Positions 44,166-55,159 are shown, counted from the stretch's first letter. The stretch: 64,000 nt of DNA from Siniperca chuatsi (GCF_020085105.1 NC_058051.1:25009955-25073954), one strand, 5' to 3'. A program made the numbers and translations. The notes: a model not told the origin generated them from the sequence alone.

Positions 44166-44187
44166 ATATATATATGTATGTATACAG
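43757..44187. repeat. Large composite TA/TG microsatellite
   Basis: About 430 bases of alternating TATATA and GTGTGTGT blocks with GTATGTAT interruptions and ATATATCATATATGTAT units repeated three times (near 43973, 43992 and 44110). It yields long spurious Tyr/Ile/Cys/Val ORFs on both strands. The pyrimidine-purine alternation is maintained nearly throughout. Confidence 0.95.
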
Positions 44188-44745
44188 TGTCTCCCACCCA
44201 CTCCATGACATGCTGGTCAAGCAAAGGAGCACCTTCAGCAGAAGACTCATCCCCCCAAAAAGCACCACAGAGCGCCACAGGAAGTCATTCCTGCCTGTGG
44301 CCATCAAACTCTTTAACTCCTCCCAAACTGGACATTGATCATTACATCTCTGCCATAATTGAATAATTGTGCAATATTCTGTGTACTACTCCAGTGCAAT
44401 ATTAGTTTTCCCATGTTAGTTTTTCTTATTTATTGTTATTGATATTATATATCTCTATTACTCTCGACAGTACATGCACCTCTGCTTATTACTTATTTTA
44501 TTACATTGTATTATTATACTGTATTATCATCATCAACCGGTAAACCCACTTGGTACTTCACACTTAGTTTATCTTATACTTATACCCACCTGATACTTAT
44601 ACTTATTTTCTGACCTGTTTTTATAGTGTTTTATAGTGTATCATATTGTTTGCTAGTACTTTCTCCTGTGTGCACTGACGTAAAGGCAAGCTACTTTAAC
44701 AAAGAGTTTCCCTACGGGGATCAATAAAGTATTTCTGATTCTGAT
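44188..44745 (+). mobile_element. 5'-truncated LINE 3' end
   Basis: The first 150 bases encode a C-terminal retrotransposon fragment: HPLHDMLVKQRSTFSRRLIP, then ERHRKSFLPVAIKLFN before the stop. Frames of this shape (R..S..R....AI.L.N) end many non-LTR ORF2 proteins. The 3' UTR ends GGGGATCAATAAAGTATTTC with CTGATTCTGATTCT tail repeats. It is flanked on both sides by the same TA/TG microsatellite. Confidence 0.75.
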
Positions 44746-44746
44746 T

Positions 44747-44835
44747 CTAATATATATATGTGTGTATATATGAATGCATGAATATTTATATATATGTATG
44801 TATGTGTATACACATATACATATATATCCTGATGT
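44747..44835. repeat. TA/TG microsatellite, right part
   Basis: Resumes the TATATATGTGTG pattern immediately after the LINE tail. Confidence 0.85.
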
Positions 44836-44904
44836 TTTTATTTAGAATGATTTTATTGTTTTTATTTCATTGTGGAAGATGTATTCAATATTATTATTAT
44901 TACT

Positions 44905-45245
44905 TAAAGGTACAGTTCACCTTCAAAACAACAACAACATATTTTTCCTCTCACCTGTAGTGCTATTTATCCATCTAGATTGTTTTGGTGTGAGTTGCCG
45001 AGTTTTGGAGATATCGGCTGCATAGATGTCTGCCTTGTTTGAATATTATGGAACTATGTGGCACTCGGCTTGTGATGCTTAAAGCACCAAAAAAATAAAA
45101 AAACATTTGAAAAACTCAACAGCAATGTCTCTTTCCAGAAATCATGACCCAGTTACTCAAGATGATCCACAGATTTGTTGTGAGTAGATTCATGTAGGAA
45201 CTGTTTTCTTTCTTCAGATTGTTCCTACATGAAACTGCTCACAAC
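44905..45245 (+). repeat. Dispersed element, AAAGGTACAGTTCACC family
   Basis: Starts AAAGGTACAGTTCACCTTC and continues with CACCTGTAGTGCTATTTATC, GTTGCCGAGTTTTGGAGATA and GCACTCGGCTTGTGATGCTT, then CATGACCCAGTTACTCAAGA. I recognise this as a common percomorph repeat. The interior is non-coding. Confidence 0.65.
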
Positions 45246-45287
45246 AAGGTCAGATCACATAATTTTTTTGTAAACTCTTGAATCAAA

Positions 45288-45430
45288 AAGTAACCAGTAA
45301 CTGTAGCTGTAAAATAAAAGTGGTGGAGTAAAAAGTGGAATATTTCCCTCTGACATGTGTAAGTATAAATTAGCAAGTCCCTCACATTTGTACTTAAGAC
45401 TCCTGCATCAACGTTTTACATCAAGGACAA
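45288..45430. repeat. AGTGGTGGAA-family interior fragment
   Basis: Contains AGTAACCAGTAACTGTAGCTG, AATATTTCCCTCTGACATGTG and TTGTACTTAAGACTCC, which match the right interior of the family. Both ends are missing. Confidence 0.5.
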
Positions 45431-46309
45431 AAATGGAAATAAGTCTTGGACTTTTGTTGTTTTAGCCTTGATATTTTGTAGATACAGTATGTGTGACCTC
45501 CATCTCACTGTTAACTAAACTAAACTAACAACTTTATTTATGAGATGAAGTATGTCCTTTGTATTTCTTCCATTGAATATATACTCACCATCAGGCTTAC
45601 AAAAAGTTAACGATGAAAATACCCAGTATATAAAATAATGAGCAAACAAATGTGATTTTTTCCCCAATAAAACATCATTGGCCATAGTTTCTGTGATTTC
45701 ACTCCTCTCCCTGGTATTTTCTAAAGTTTCTAGAGTTTCTAAATCAGTAAGTTCATAGCCTTGACAGGATAAGAGAAGGTACCTGCGTACTTACAGTCAA
45801 GGAGACAAGATCCAAGTTATTTAACCCTAATGTTCTCTTTGGGGTCCTGGAGACCCCTGAAGACCCTATTTAATAGCTCAGAAAACATACGCTGTATTGG
45901 TTTATCACCTTGATACTTCATGAGATTTCCTCATTTTATGAGAATTGCTCATTAACATGATTTTGAACTGATGCCGTCTACGAAGTCGGCTACATAAATT
46001 GATGCATAACTTCTGTTTGGGGTCTCAGAGACCTCAAATGTAAAACATGGTTAAATACAATGGGTATTCATATGCTCCATATCTGTCATTAGTCTTAACA
46101 GTACTTTTTACAAAGCATTACCCCTTCCAAATCTCAAATAAGTCTATTTGGTCTCACAGTCTCCTATTTGTTTATCTATTACTGGAGTTTTATAAGCTCA
46201 TAAAAGGTCCGTCAGGGAGTCAGACCTCTCTGGGGTCTAATTTAACTAAAGTGATGTCAATATGAAGGAAGCACATTGTACATTTCTTTGTCTGTAAATG
46301 AGTTTTTGG

Positions 46310-46580
46310 CAATACATAGCCATAATATTGCATTCTAATTCCTGCTTAAGAAAAAGTACAAAACTATTATCAGTCAAATGTAATTAAAGTATTAAAAGTA
46401 ACATACTCATTCTTTGATCCTTGAACAATTATTTAAATGAAAATATCAGAGCAGTTTAGAGAGGAAATGTCTCTTTGGTGGAACAGACATCTGAAACATG
46501 ACAAGGAGACACAACTAGACACGTTTTTGTAAGAGGTCACAAACCAACAAGTTTGTGAACCACTGGTTTAATCTTTAACA
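46310..46580. repeat. AGTGGTGGAA-family interior fragment
   Basis: Contains GATCCTTGAACAATTATTTAAATGAAAAT, GTTTAGAGAGGAAATGTCTC and TTTGGTGGAAC, close to the interior of the 3404 and 21658 copies. Confidence 0.55.
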
Positions 46581-46594
46581 ATGTGTTGAATTTT

Positions 46595-46656
46595 ATACAT
46601 TTTTTTTTAACATTAGGTTTTTATTAGACAGTGACAGCTGCAGACATAGACAGGAA

Positions 46657-46698
<42 letters not shown>

Positions 46699-46790
46699 TG
46701 ACATGCAGCAAAGGCCCCCAGGTTGGAGTCGAACTGTGGCTGCTGCGGTCAGAACTCTAAGTCTTAAAGCAGAAAAATATATATTTTTGA
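46595..46790 (-). repeat. tRNA-derived SINE-like fragment with (GA)n
   Basis: On the minus strand, AGTTCGACTCCAACCTGGGG approximates a tRNA B box (GGTTCGANTCC) followed by CTTTGCTGCATGTCATC and a CT run (GA on the plus strand, about 46658-46694). This is the familiar percomorph sequence that reads GATGACATGCAGCAAAGG on the plus strand. The A box is not convincing, so the fragment is probably partial. Confidence 0.6.
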
Positions 46791-47028
46791 TTTCTGTCCC
46801 ATTAACACAGAATATGCCAAGACAAACTTACGATTTAAATACAATTTAGAGCAGTTTTTCTTCTTAATCCAAAGCTGACATTATAAAAACATGGCAGTGA
46901 GAAAGATCATCAATTTGGTTAACTCAAGCTTAGAAGATACGCAGTACAGATATGAAATCGTTATTGACTCAGTACAGGATCATCAATTAATTGCTGTGCA
47001 GCCGTCACAGCCCAAAGCCTCACAAGGG

Positions 47029-50000
47029 TCAGTATTCTTGACCGTCGTCGTCATTTTCAGAATCTGGGCTCATGTGACCCAACTCCTCGTAATCCCTTTC
47101 AAGACAGGCCAGGTCCTCTCTGGCCTCTGCAAACTCTCCCTCCTCCATGCCCTCACCCACATACCAGTGGATGAACGCACGCTTAGCGTACATGAGGTCG
47201 AATTTGTGGTCAAGGCGAGACCAGGCCTCAGCAATGGCGGTGGTGTTGCTCAGCATGCACACAGCCCTCTGGACTTTGGCCAGGTCGCCACCAGGAACTG
47301 CAGTTGGAGGTTGGTAATTAATGCCAACCTGTTGAGACGAAGAGAATGATCAGAAAGATAAAGTATCTCAAGCTGCACTTCTTACCTTCATAATGTTACT
47401 CACCTTGAAGCCAGTCGGGCACCAGTCGACAAACTGAATGGAACGTCTGGTCTTTATATTTGCAATGGCCGAATTCACATCCTTAGGGATGACATCACCT
47501 CGGTACAGCATGCAGCACGCCATGTACTTGCCGTGACGAGGGTCGCACTTCACCATCTGATTGGATGGCTCGAAGCAAGCGCTTGTGATCTCGGACACAG
47601 TCAGCTGCTCGTGGTACGCCTTCTCAGCAGAGATGATGGGTGAGTAGGTAACCAGTGGGAAGTGGATACGTGGAAATGGGACCAGGTTGGTCTGGAACTC
47701 CATCAGATCGACATTGAGGGCGCCATCAAAACGAAGAGAGGCCGTGATTGAGGAAACAATCTGACCGATCAATCTGTTGAGGTTGATGTAGCCAGGACTC
47801 TCAATGTCCATGTTGCGACGACATATGTCGTAGATGGCCTCGTTGTCAACCATGAAGGCGCAGTCAGAGTGCTCTAAGGTGGTGTGGGTGGTTAGGATGG
47901 CGTTGTAGGGCTCCACCACAGCAGTTGACACCTGGGGAGCTGGATAGACAGCGAACTCCAGCTTGGCTTTCTTGCCATAGTCTAGAGACAGACGCTCCAT
48001 CAGCAGAGAGGTGAAGCCAGAGCCAGTTCCACCACCAAAGCTGTGAAAGACGAGGAACCCCTGCAGGCCTGTGCACTGGTCCGTCTGACGAAAGGGACAG
48101 AAGGACAGGACAGCCTCTGTTATAGGAATAGTTTGACATTTTGCAAAATGCGCTTATTTGCTTTCTTGCAGAGAGTTAGGTGAGAAGATTGATACCGCTC
48201 TCATATCAGTCAATTCAATATGAAGCTACAGCAAGCAGCCTGTTAGCTTGGCTACAAAGACTGGAAACGGGGGGAAACAGCTAGCCTGGCTCTGTCCAAA
48301 GGTGTCAAAATCCAGCAACCAGCACCTCTAAACCTCACTAATTAACATGTTTTACCTCGTTTGTTTAATCCACGCAAAAACCGAAGTGTAAAAACGGTGA
48401 CTTCCTTCCTTCGGATTAAACAAAGACACATTGAACAGACAGATATGAGAGTGGTATGGATCTTCCCTTCTAACTCTCTGCAAGAAAGCAATGAGTGTAT
48501 TTTCCAAAACGTTGAACTATTCCTTAATACAAATGTAGTGCAGAAAGTTAACAGGTTTTAAGCTCATGCAATAAAATTGTAATTATTGTAAGAGCATCAT
48601 TATTCCCACTTACATTCCCACATTAGATATTTAAATAAAATCTAGAGCAGAAAAAACACCTCAAAACAAAACAATGCTTGTCTTTGTCTTCATAGGTCTT
48701 TCTAGAAATTGCACAATAATGGTCATTCATCGGGTTTTATCATTATTACTGACCATTTTACGAACTCGCTCCATGACTGCATCAATGATTTCTTTCCCGA
48801 CAGTGTAATGGCCACGAGCGTAGTTGTTGGCTGCATCCTCCTTTCCAGAGATCAGTTGCTCAGGGTGAAAAAGCTCTTTGTACTTTCCAACCCTTACTTC
48901 ATCTGAAAAGAAAAGTTTTATTCAGAAAGGTCAATAAGATAAGAACTGCAACACGGTTTAACTTGACAGACCAGACCAGTAACAAATGTGGATGTTTTCC
49001 ATTAAGACAGACATGTCCAGGAGTGTAGTTTATCAGCTTTACCGTCACATTATCTTTTAAATTTTCAAACCTGTTGACTTATTGATCATTCCATAGGTGC
49101 AGTAGGCGATTTGAGGGGGAACGAAGGGGGGTGCCATCCCCCTTGTTAGTAAAAATTCTCTGACATTTAACAAATGCAAAAAATATGTTAATATTTATTG
49201 ATCTAAAACAGAAAAAGTTTACTCTGATTTAATGTATGACAGTAAAGAAGAAAAAGTTTTTGTGTTTTTTTCTGAAGTGTATGTAAATATCTGGTTTCAA
49301 CTTTATGTCTAGAATTTTCCATTTAATGTGATGTTGAAGCCATAAAAATGGTGTCCTGAATTGAAATGTCTTGAAATGTAGTTATCAGACATGTCAAAAA
49401 TATAAATTAATACATTAATAAATAATACTGGAGCTACATGCTCGTGCCCATCTCATTATTGTATAAGCAAAACTGGAAATGTTGATTGGGAAAAATAGGG
49501 AGTAAATTAGTTTTAATAAACTGATTGGATGTTAAAGGAAAAGTATGAATCTTTATATTTCTTTTTATACTCCATTTCAATTATCTAACTAAAAGTATTA
49601 TTTATTGATGTATTCAGTTATATAACCTTTTACTACATTTTGTCAGCTTCAGGGCTCCATAGCTATAATTGAAATGACAACTTGTAGTGATGTAGCTTCA
49701 GTGATGTGCTGGGATGAGCAGTTTTAGATTTTGTGACAATGTTGAAAAATGTGGAAGAAATATTTTGTCTTTGAAGTTTGAAGCAACTTAAGCCTAAATT
49801 GAAGGGATATATTGGGAAAAAAAACAGTTTTGCCTGGCTAAAATCAATCCAACACTGCACTCCGCAACTTGCTATTTACACTTCTGTAAATGTTAGCCAG
49901 CACTGAATAAAAGGTAAAGGAGTCAACACTGTGCTTGTTGCTTGGATACCAGTGTTCCCATCAGCAGTTACCTGCATGACCCATGTGGATGGAGATGTAC

Positions 50001-52233
50001 TCACACTAGACGCATACGACCAGGCATAATAGGACGACGGGAACTGTAATAAAAAATAGAGATAAGGAGGGTAAAAATAAACACATACACAGGACTACTC
50101 ACCAACCACTGTGGGCTCCAGGTCCACATATATCGCTCTTGGAACATGACACCCAGAGCTCCCAGTATTGAAGAAAGTGTTGAATGGGTCTTCACGAGAG
50201 TTCAGTTCTGCAGGATTGTCCAGGAAGACGCCATCAGGCCCGATGCCATGCTCAAGGCAGAAGAGCTCCCAGCAGGCATTTCCTGTCTGGACACCTGCCT
50301 GGCCCACATGGATAGAGATGCACTCTCTCTGAACAGAAATAAACAACACAGATGGAAGTTAAAATGCCTGTCACAAAGTTTAACAACCCTTGTGGGGTTT
50401 TTGACCCCCCCAAAACATGAATGGTTTGTAAGCACAGCTGTCTATTGCAAACATAAACCTGAAAAGGATCAATAAGGAGTTTTTTTCTCATACTGTTTCT
50501 GTTAAAAATATGTACTTTTGCCATCCATCAATATTATTATAATGTGAAAGGAGTTGCTCGTAGTAATGAACATACAGAGAATAATCACCTGAATATGCAG
50601 CTTCCGTCGGCTTTACAGAGCTTTATAGTGAGTTTCAGCTTGTTGTCTGTCTGTCCATCCCACAACTTTACAATTTTGGTTCACTCTTACTGCTCTCATA
50701 GCGTCATTTTTGGCAGCAGCAGGCAGCTGTTTTCACTGAAAATGCTCTAAAAACCCACTGTACAACACCTGCTCAGCACCAAACAGCAGGCAGACACAGT
50801 TAGCAACTAGCTGGTGAACATAGTGGAGCATTTAGCAGCTAAAGAGCCAGATATATTTCCCTCAGAGTGAATATTGGACTTACATTCATCAGGTGGCCAG
50901 AAAATCGACTCCAAATTAATGATAATGTTGCTCTGTAACTGCTGGATGTGTAAATAAGCTAATGAGTTCACCCTATCAACTTAAAAGGTGATGATTTGTC
51001 AGCTTGTTTCTGCTGCCCCCAAGTGGCCAAGAAATCAAATAAAATCAGGTATTGCAGCTTTAAAACACTGAAATATTTTACTTTGAAATATATCTTTGTC
51101 AAGTCATTTATTTTGAACTCTGATCTAAAAATTTAAGTCAGGTTAAAAAAATCAAGTGGCTTAAATTGGATTGATGAAATTCAGACACCAAAACCCAGAA
51201 TACTTGAAATTTCTATCTGAATTTGGGAACATGAAAAAAAAAAGTAAAATTGCACCACTTGAAATGACCTATTGGACATTTCAAAGAGGGTTATTTAAAT
51301 TACATAACTTCAGACAGATGGTTTTTAGAATAAAATATATTAATTTACTATCATTTCAGTGGTATTTCAATTTTAAAAGTGATTCAATTTCTCAATTAGG
51401 TATTAAGTATGAAATGGAAATTATTATTACTTTCTTTCCTTCCATACACATCAGCTGTATTATTTATTGTATTTGTGCTCAGTTTTTCCAGACGTTAAGT
51501 GTAAATAATGTCAAAAACAGGACAGGCTTATTCCAACACCGTACGGTTGCATTTTCTAAGTGCTTCCTGCAGTCAGGTTTCAACATGCTGAGAGAATTTC
51601 AGCTTTTGTTTTCTCTGGAGGGAGAACATCCCCCAAGATGATTTTTTGCTGTTGAGTGACATTTCTAAGACATGTAGACTAACGCGTGGAATATGAACAC
51701 TGATAAAAAGACACGCCAAAACTTAAATATTCACAAAAAATAGGCTTTTCTTCTGAGGGCCAGTTTAAAATTCTGAGGCTGAAGATGAGGCATTGATCTG
51801 TCTACACTAAACAGGCTGGCAGTGATTATAAACTCATAAAACTACTAACACTCAAAGTGCAAAGAGTAATATAAAGACATCGTTTTAGCCTTAAAAATGC
51901 TGGAGCTACATGTATGTTAACACAAACAACTAGATTTTTCATTTAAATACAGTGTCCATGCAGGAAGAGTTTTGGGGAGATTTTTTCTGTAGCTTGGATA
52001 AAAATCATATCTTATCTTGCATAGTTTCCCCTTACAGACAATACAGTCAAAAAAAAGGTTCAGATTTCAGAAAAAGTTAGATATGTAATTTATAAACATA
52101 TTGTGTTGTTCTATGTTTGTACTCCATATCACGATGTGTGGTCTAGAGTAAATAAAATCTGAATCTGAATCAAATATCAAACTTTCCCTGGATGAGTTTC
52201 CACATTTCCAGTAAATTGTAATTATCTTACCAT
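47029..52233 (-). CDS. Alpha-tubulin, divergent isotype
   Basis: Alpha-tubulin pairs with beta-tubulin in microtubules and holds non-exchangeable GTP. Coding exons: 52231-52233 (ATG only), 50103-50328, 48754-48902, 47404-48084 and 47029-47328; 452 residues with all phases consistent. MREC starts the protein, the sequence read by TTC5 in tubulin mRNA autoregulation. The GTP loop GGGTGSG is at 143-149, and the core ([33 protein letters not shown]) is normal. Odd points: the loop around residue 40 reads [17 protein letters not shown] with no lysine, so Lys40 acetylation is impossible; [10 protein letters not shown] has Thr where Ile is usual; [15 protein letters not shown] differs from the standard ERPTYTNLNRLISQI; and the tail is [13 protein letters not shown], with a terminal Tyr. 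ELFCLEHGI and LSLDYGKK resemble TUBA8, but isotype identity is open, so I give no symbol. Confidence 0.95.
48122..48526. mobile_element. MITE with inverted ends in alpha-tubulin intron
   Basis: The left end TATAGGAATAGTTTGACATTTTG and the right end AAAACGTTGAACTATTCCTTA are inverted repeats flanked by TA-rich target sequence. The interior has TTGCTTTCTTGCAGAGAGTTAG near the left end, its inverse CTAACTCTCTGCAAGAAAGCAA near the right, and AACAGCTAGCCTGGCTCTGTCC. A recognised common percomorph element. It starts only about 37 bases past exon 4 on the upstream side. Confidence 0.8.
49080..49900. other. Alpha-tubulin intron 2, nothing recognised
   Basis: AT-rich intronic DNA between exon 3 (48754-48902) and exon 2 (50103-50328). 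No exon or clear repeat end. Confidence 0.5.
50610..51065. repeat. Dispersed element in first alpha-tubulin intron (second copy of 25834-26283 family)
   Basis: Contains CAGGTGGCCAGAAAATCGACTCC, TAACTGCTGGATGTGTAAATAAGC, GCTGCCCCCAAGTGGCCAAG and CAGGTATTGCAGCTTTAA, the inverse of motifs in the kdm5b copy. This copy is longer on the left side, with TAGCAACTAGCTGGTGAACA. Confidence 0.7.
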
Positions 52234-52402
52234 GTCGCTGCCGATGATCTAAGTAGTTTGCTTTGGTGCAGGATACTGTAAGTTTATCCGTCAGCAAGGC
52301 TCCAGACAGACTGTAGTTCCTCTGCTGCGGGACAGGTAACTTGTCTCCACCAACACAGCGCTGCTCTGCTCTGTCCTGCCTGCTGCCAGCCACTCTTTAT
52401 AT
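52234..52402 (-). promoter_or_regulatory. Alpha-tubulin promoter (TATA box) and 5' UTR
   Basis: On the minus strand, GGATATAAAGAGTGG (TATA core at 52396-52402) lies about 165 bases upstream of the ATG. Transcription should start near 52365-52372. The predicted 5' UTR (CAGGACAGAGCAG onwards) is GC-moderate and ends GGCAGCGAC ATG, directly followed by donor GTAAGATAAT at 52221-52230. The TATA box suggests regulated, perhaps tissue-specific expression, unlike the other genes here. Confidence 0.65.
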
Positions 52403-52620
52403 CCGCAGGTGTGTCTGTCTGACGGTGCTTATTCAGGCTTTAGACGGAGGAGGAGGGAGAAGATAGATGGAGGGAGGGATGATAAGTTTCCTCTCTCAAT
52501 TGTCACTTTTTGCTTGTTACTGCACAAGAAAGAAAATTTGGAGAGAAAATTAGACTGGTCATCTGTCACATTTGAATTCATATTTATGCATCTGACTCAA
52601 TTCAGCATTGCGTCACTGGC

Positions 52621-53142
52621 AGTGGTGGAAGAAGTACTCAAATCTTTTACTTAAGTAAAAGTAGCAATACCAAAGTGTAAACATACTACAAGTAAATACA
52701 AGTAAAAGTGCATTCAAAATCTGACTTAAGTAAAACTATTCATCAAAATATACTTAAAGTACAAAATGTAAAAGTACTCATTATGCAGAATGGCCCATTT
52801 CAGAATAATGTATATTATTGAATTATAATTATTGATGCAGTATTATGTATATTACTTTAATGATGCAGCTTGCAAAGGTGGGGCTTATTTTTTTACTATA
52901 TATACTGCTGGGTAACTTAATAATAGATCATAATTTATTTGTTGATTATATTTTGTATTTGTATTATTAGTCTGAATCTGCAAAGTAACTGGTAACTAAA
53001 GTTATCAAATAAAAAGTACAATATTTGCCTCTGAATAGTAGTGGAGTAGAGGTGTAAAGTAACAAAATGGAAATACTAAGTTCCTCAAAATTGTACTTAA
53101 GTACAGTAATTAAGTCAATGTAATTAGTTACTTTCCACCATT
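52621..53142 (+). repeat. AGTGGTGGAA-type element with both ends
   Basis: Starts AGTGGTGGAAGAAGTACTCAAATC and ends GTAATTAGTTACTTTCCACCATTGA. The inverted ends are clear and the length is about 520 bp, so this is one of the most complete copies here. Confidence 0.8.
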
Positions 53143-53144
53143 GA

Positions 53145-53710
53145 CATCATTACAAGTGTAAAGTTATAATACGGTCAACAACCAGTAAAAGAGCTTATAT
53201 GCACATTGAAACTCCTCTGTACTGTATCACCCTGTTGTGTATTAGTGTCTTTAATGTTTAAAATTGTACATGAAAGTACAGATTGTGAAGTGTATTTATT
53301 CTGAGATGTTTTATTATTTGGTGAATGTGCAAACTTACCTTCTGTTCAATCTTAATGTTTCCCTTTATCAAAAGAGACATACTGAAAGAAACCATCCTGT
53401 ATGGTGAGATGTTTTTAAATGTTTCATTTGTTGGAAAGGAGGCTTTTCTTAGGAAACAAGGGTGTAACAGTATCTGATAGATCAATTCAGCATTCAGTAA
53501 ATCAGACAAAGCTTTGCCTTGATAAGACTGAGGTAGCTTTCCTGTATGGTGAGGTATTTTGCCAGCGTTATTAGTTTGGTAAACATGAGATCTTTCTTTT
53601 TCAGGAAACATCAGGAATGGTGTCCCACAGAGCTCCATTTAGCCATCAGATAATGAAAACAAATTTGGTGATTGGAGGGTGACACCCTGGGAGACATACT
53701 ATTTACATTC
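53145..53710. other. Intergenic with a loosely repeated ~145-base motif
   Basis: TCCTGTATGGTGAG occurs at about 53394 and again near 53540, each followed by a pyrimidine-rich TTTTC(T)TAGGAAAC/TTTCAGGAAAC segment. The repeat is degenerate and no protein is supported. Confidence 0.4.
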
Positions 53711-53714
53711 ACCA

Positions 53715-54715
53715 AATGTAACGGCCCTGTGAGGCTGCAGGCACAGCAATGCTTCGAGCTAAATGCTAACACCAGCATGCTAACATGCTAATGTTTAGCA
53801 GTGGTGGAAAGTAACTAAGTACATTTATTCAAGTGTACTTAAGTGCAATTTTGAGGTACACATGACTTGAGCATTTCCATTTTCTGTTACTTTATACTTC
53901 TATGTCACCACATTTCAGCGGGAAATATTGTACTTTTTACTCCACTATATTTATTTGATAACTTTAGTTACTAGTTCAAATTGTAAAATACACTGTCCAA
54001 GATTAAACCAGTGGTTCCCAACCTTTCTGGCTTGGGACCCCTTATAAAAAAGCAGTGTCTAGTTGGGGCCCCTTGTGACATTTCTAATTTGTGCAGCAGA
54101 ACTTTGTTTTCCCTTCTTTCTTACCCCATTAGTCATCTCACAACCCCCCAGATTTATTTATGAAAAGTAGCTCCACCGCAACAACAGCTACTACAGTAAA
54201 ATATTAATCTAATTAATAATAATATGAGTCACAGGGGTAATTTTTCTGTAGAACAAGTACTTTTACTTTAAGTACATTTTGCTAATAATACTTATGTACA
54301 TTAAGTAGAACTTTGAATGTAGGATTTGTACTTGTAATGGAGTATGTTTACATTGTTGTACTGGTACTTTTACTTAAGTAAAAGATGTGTACACAAGTAC
54401 AGCTGAGGCTGATGGAAATGTCATTTTATTTGCAGGTATTTAGTCATAAACCAAAGTATTGGACAGATTAAAAATTTGACCTGACGATGGCCCTAGATGA
54501 AAAGTTAAGGGATCATCAAAGTTATTAGAATTTATTCTGAGGGGGACATGAATGTTTGTACCAAATTTCATATCAAATCGATCCAAGAGTTTCTGAGACA
54601 TTTCACTCAAAACCACAAATGTCAACCTCATGGTGGTGTTGGAGAAAAGAAAAGTGAGGGGGTCACCAAAGTTAGTTGGATTCACTCTCTGGGGAGAATG
54701 AATAAAGAATCCAGT
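53715..54715 (-). repeat. ATTGGATGGATTGGCATGAAA-family element interrupted by another element
   Basis: The inverse of the 19690-20310 element. Its 3' part (GGCACAGCAATGCTTCGAGC, GCTAACATGCTAATGTTTAG) occupies about 53715-53799. The remainder (CAGCTGAGGCTGATGGAAATG to GACATGAATGTTTGTACC and onwards) resumes at about 54399. An AGTGGTGGAA-type copy fills the gap. Confidence 0.75.
53800..54398 (+). repeat. AGTGGTGGAA-type element nested in an older element
   Basis: Begins AGTGGTGGAAAGTAACTAAGTACA exactly where the host element breaks off, and ends with TACTTAAGTAAAAGATGTGT before the host resumes. The interior includes CTTGGGACCCCTTATAAAAAAGC and GCACATTTTGCTAATAATA-like text. The right end is worn. 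Confidence 0.75.
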
Positions 54716-55159
54716 TTTCATAAGAATCCAGTTTTTGAAAGAATACTATGCAAAGACCCAATAGAGCCATCACTAAATGCTTATTCTTATTAAAATAAAA
54801 AACATTGGGAGGTTGGACAGTGAAACCAGTAATTTGGTGACATGTGGTCATTCAGTTTTTACTGTTTCCATATGTTCAAATGGACACATTAAGTTGTACA
54901 GGGATAAAATTGATGCGTCTACCCTCTACAGTTTGGTGAATTTGGAGACATCAAACTGTTAAACTGCTCCGAGTGAATGGATGATTCTACACATTTGCTC
55001 TGCGGATGTGAATGATGACTTTGCTTACCCAGAGATGCCACTGACTCAGCTGACAACGTGTGAAGTGAATATACAGCGTTTTGTCTCTCTGCATCACTAA
55101 ACAGGCGTTTACAGACTGAGAAGATGCACCACAGATAAAAAGTGTCAGTTCTCAGTGTG

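Noticed and set aside
43654-44366. Several ORFs of 90-205 codons on both strands rich in Tyr, Ile, Cys, Val or His and Thr
   Set aside because: They are translations of the TA/TG microsatellite. All frames are open because the repeat lacks stops; no domain or splice context.
46631-46775. Functional tRNA gene
   Set aside because: Only a B-box-like motif is visible; there is no cloverleaf or convincing A box. It belongs to a SINE fragment.
51171-51641. 156-codon plus-strand ORF in the tubulin intron
   Set aside because: AT-rich and without a recognisable domain or splice context. It lies antisense in the first intron and is probably chance.
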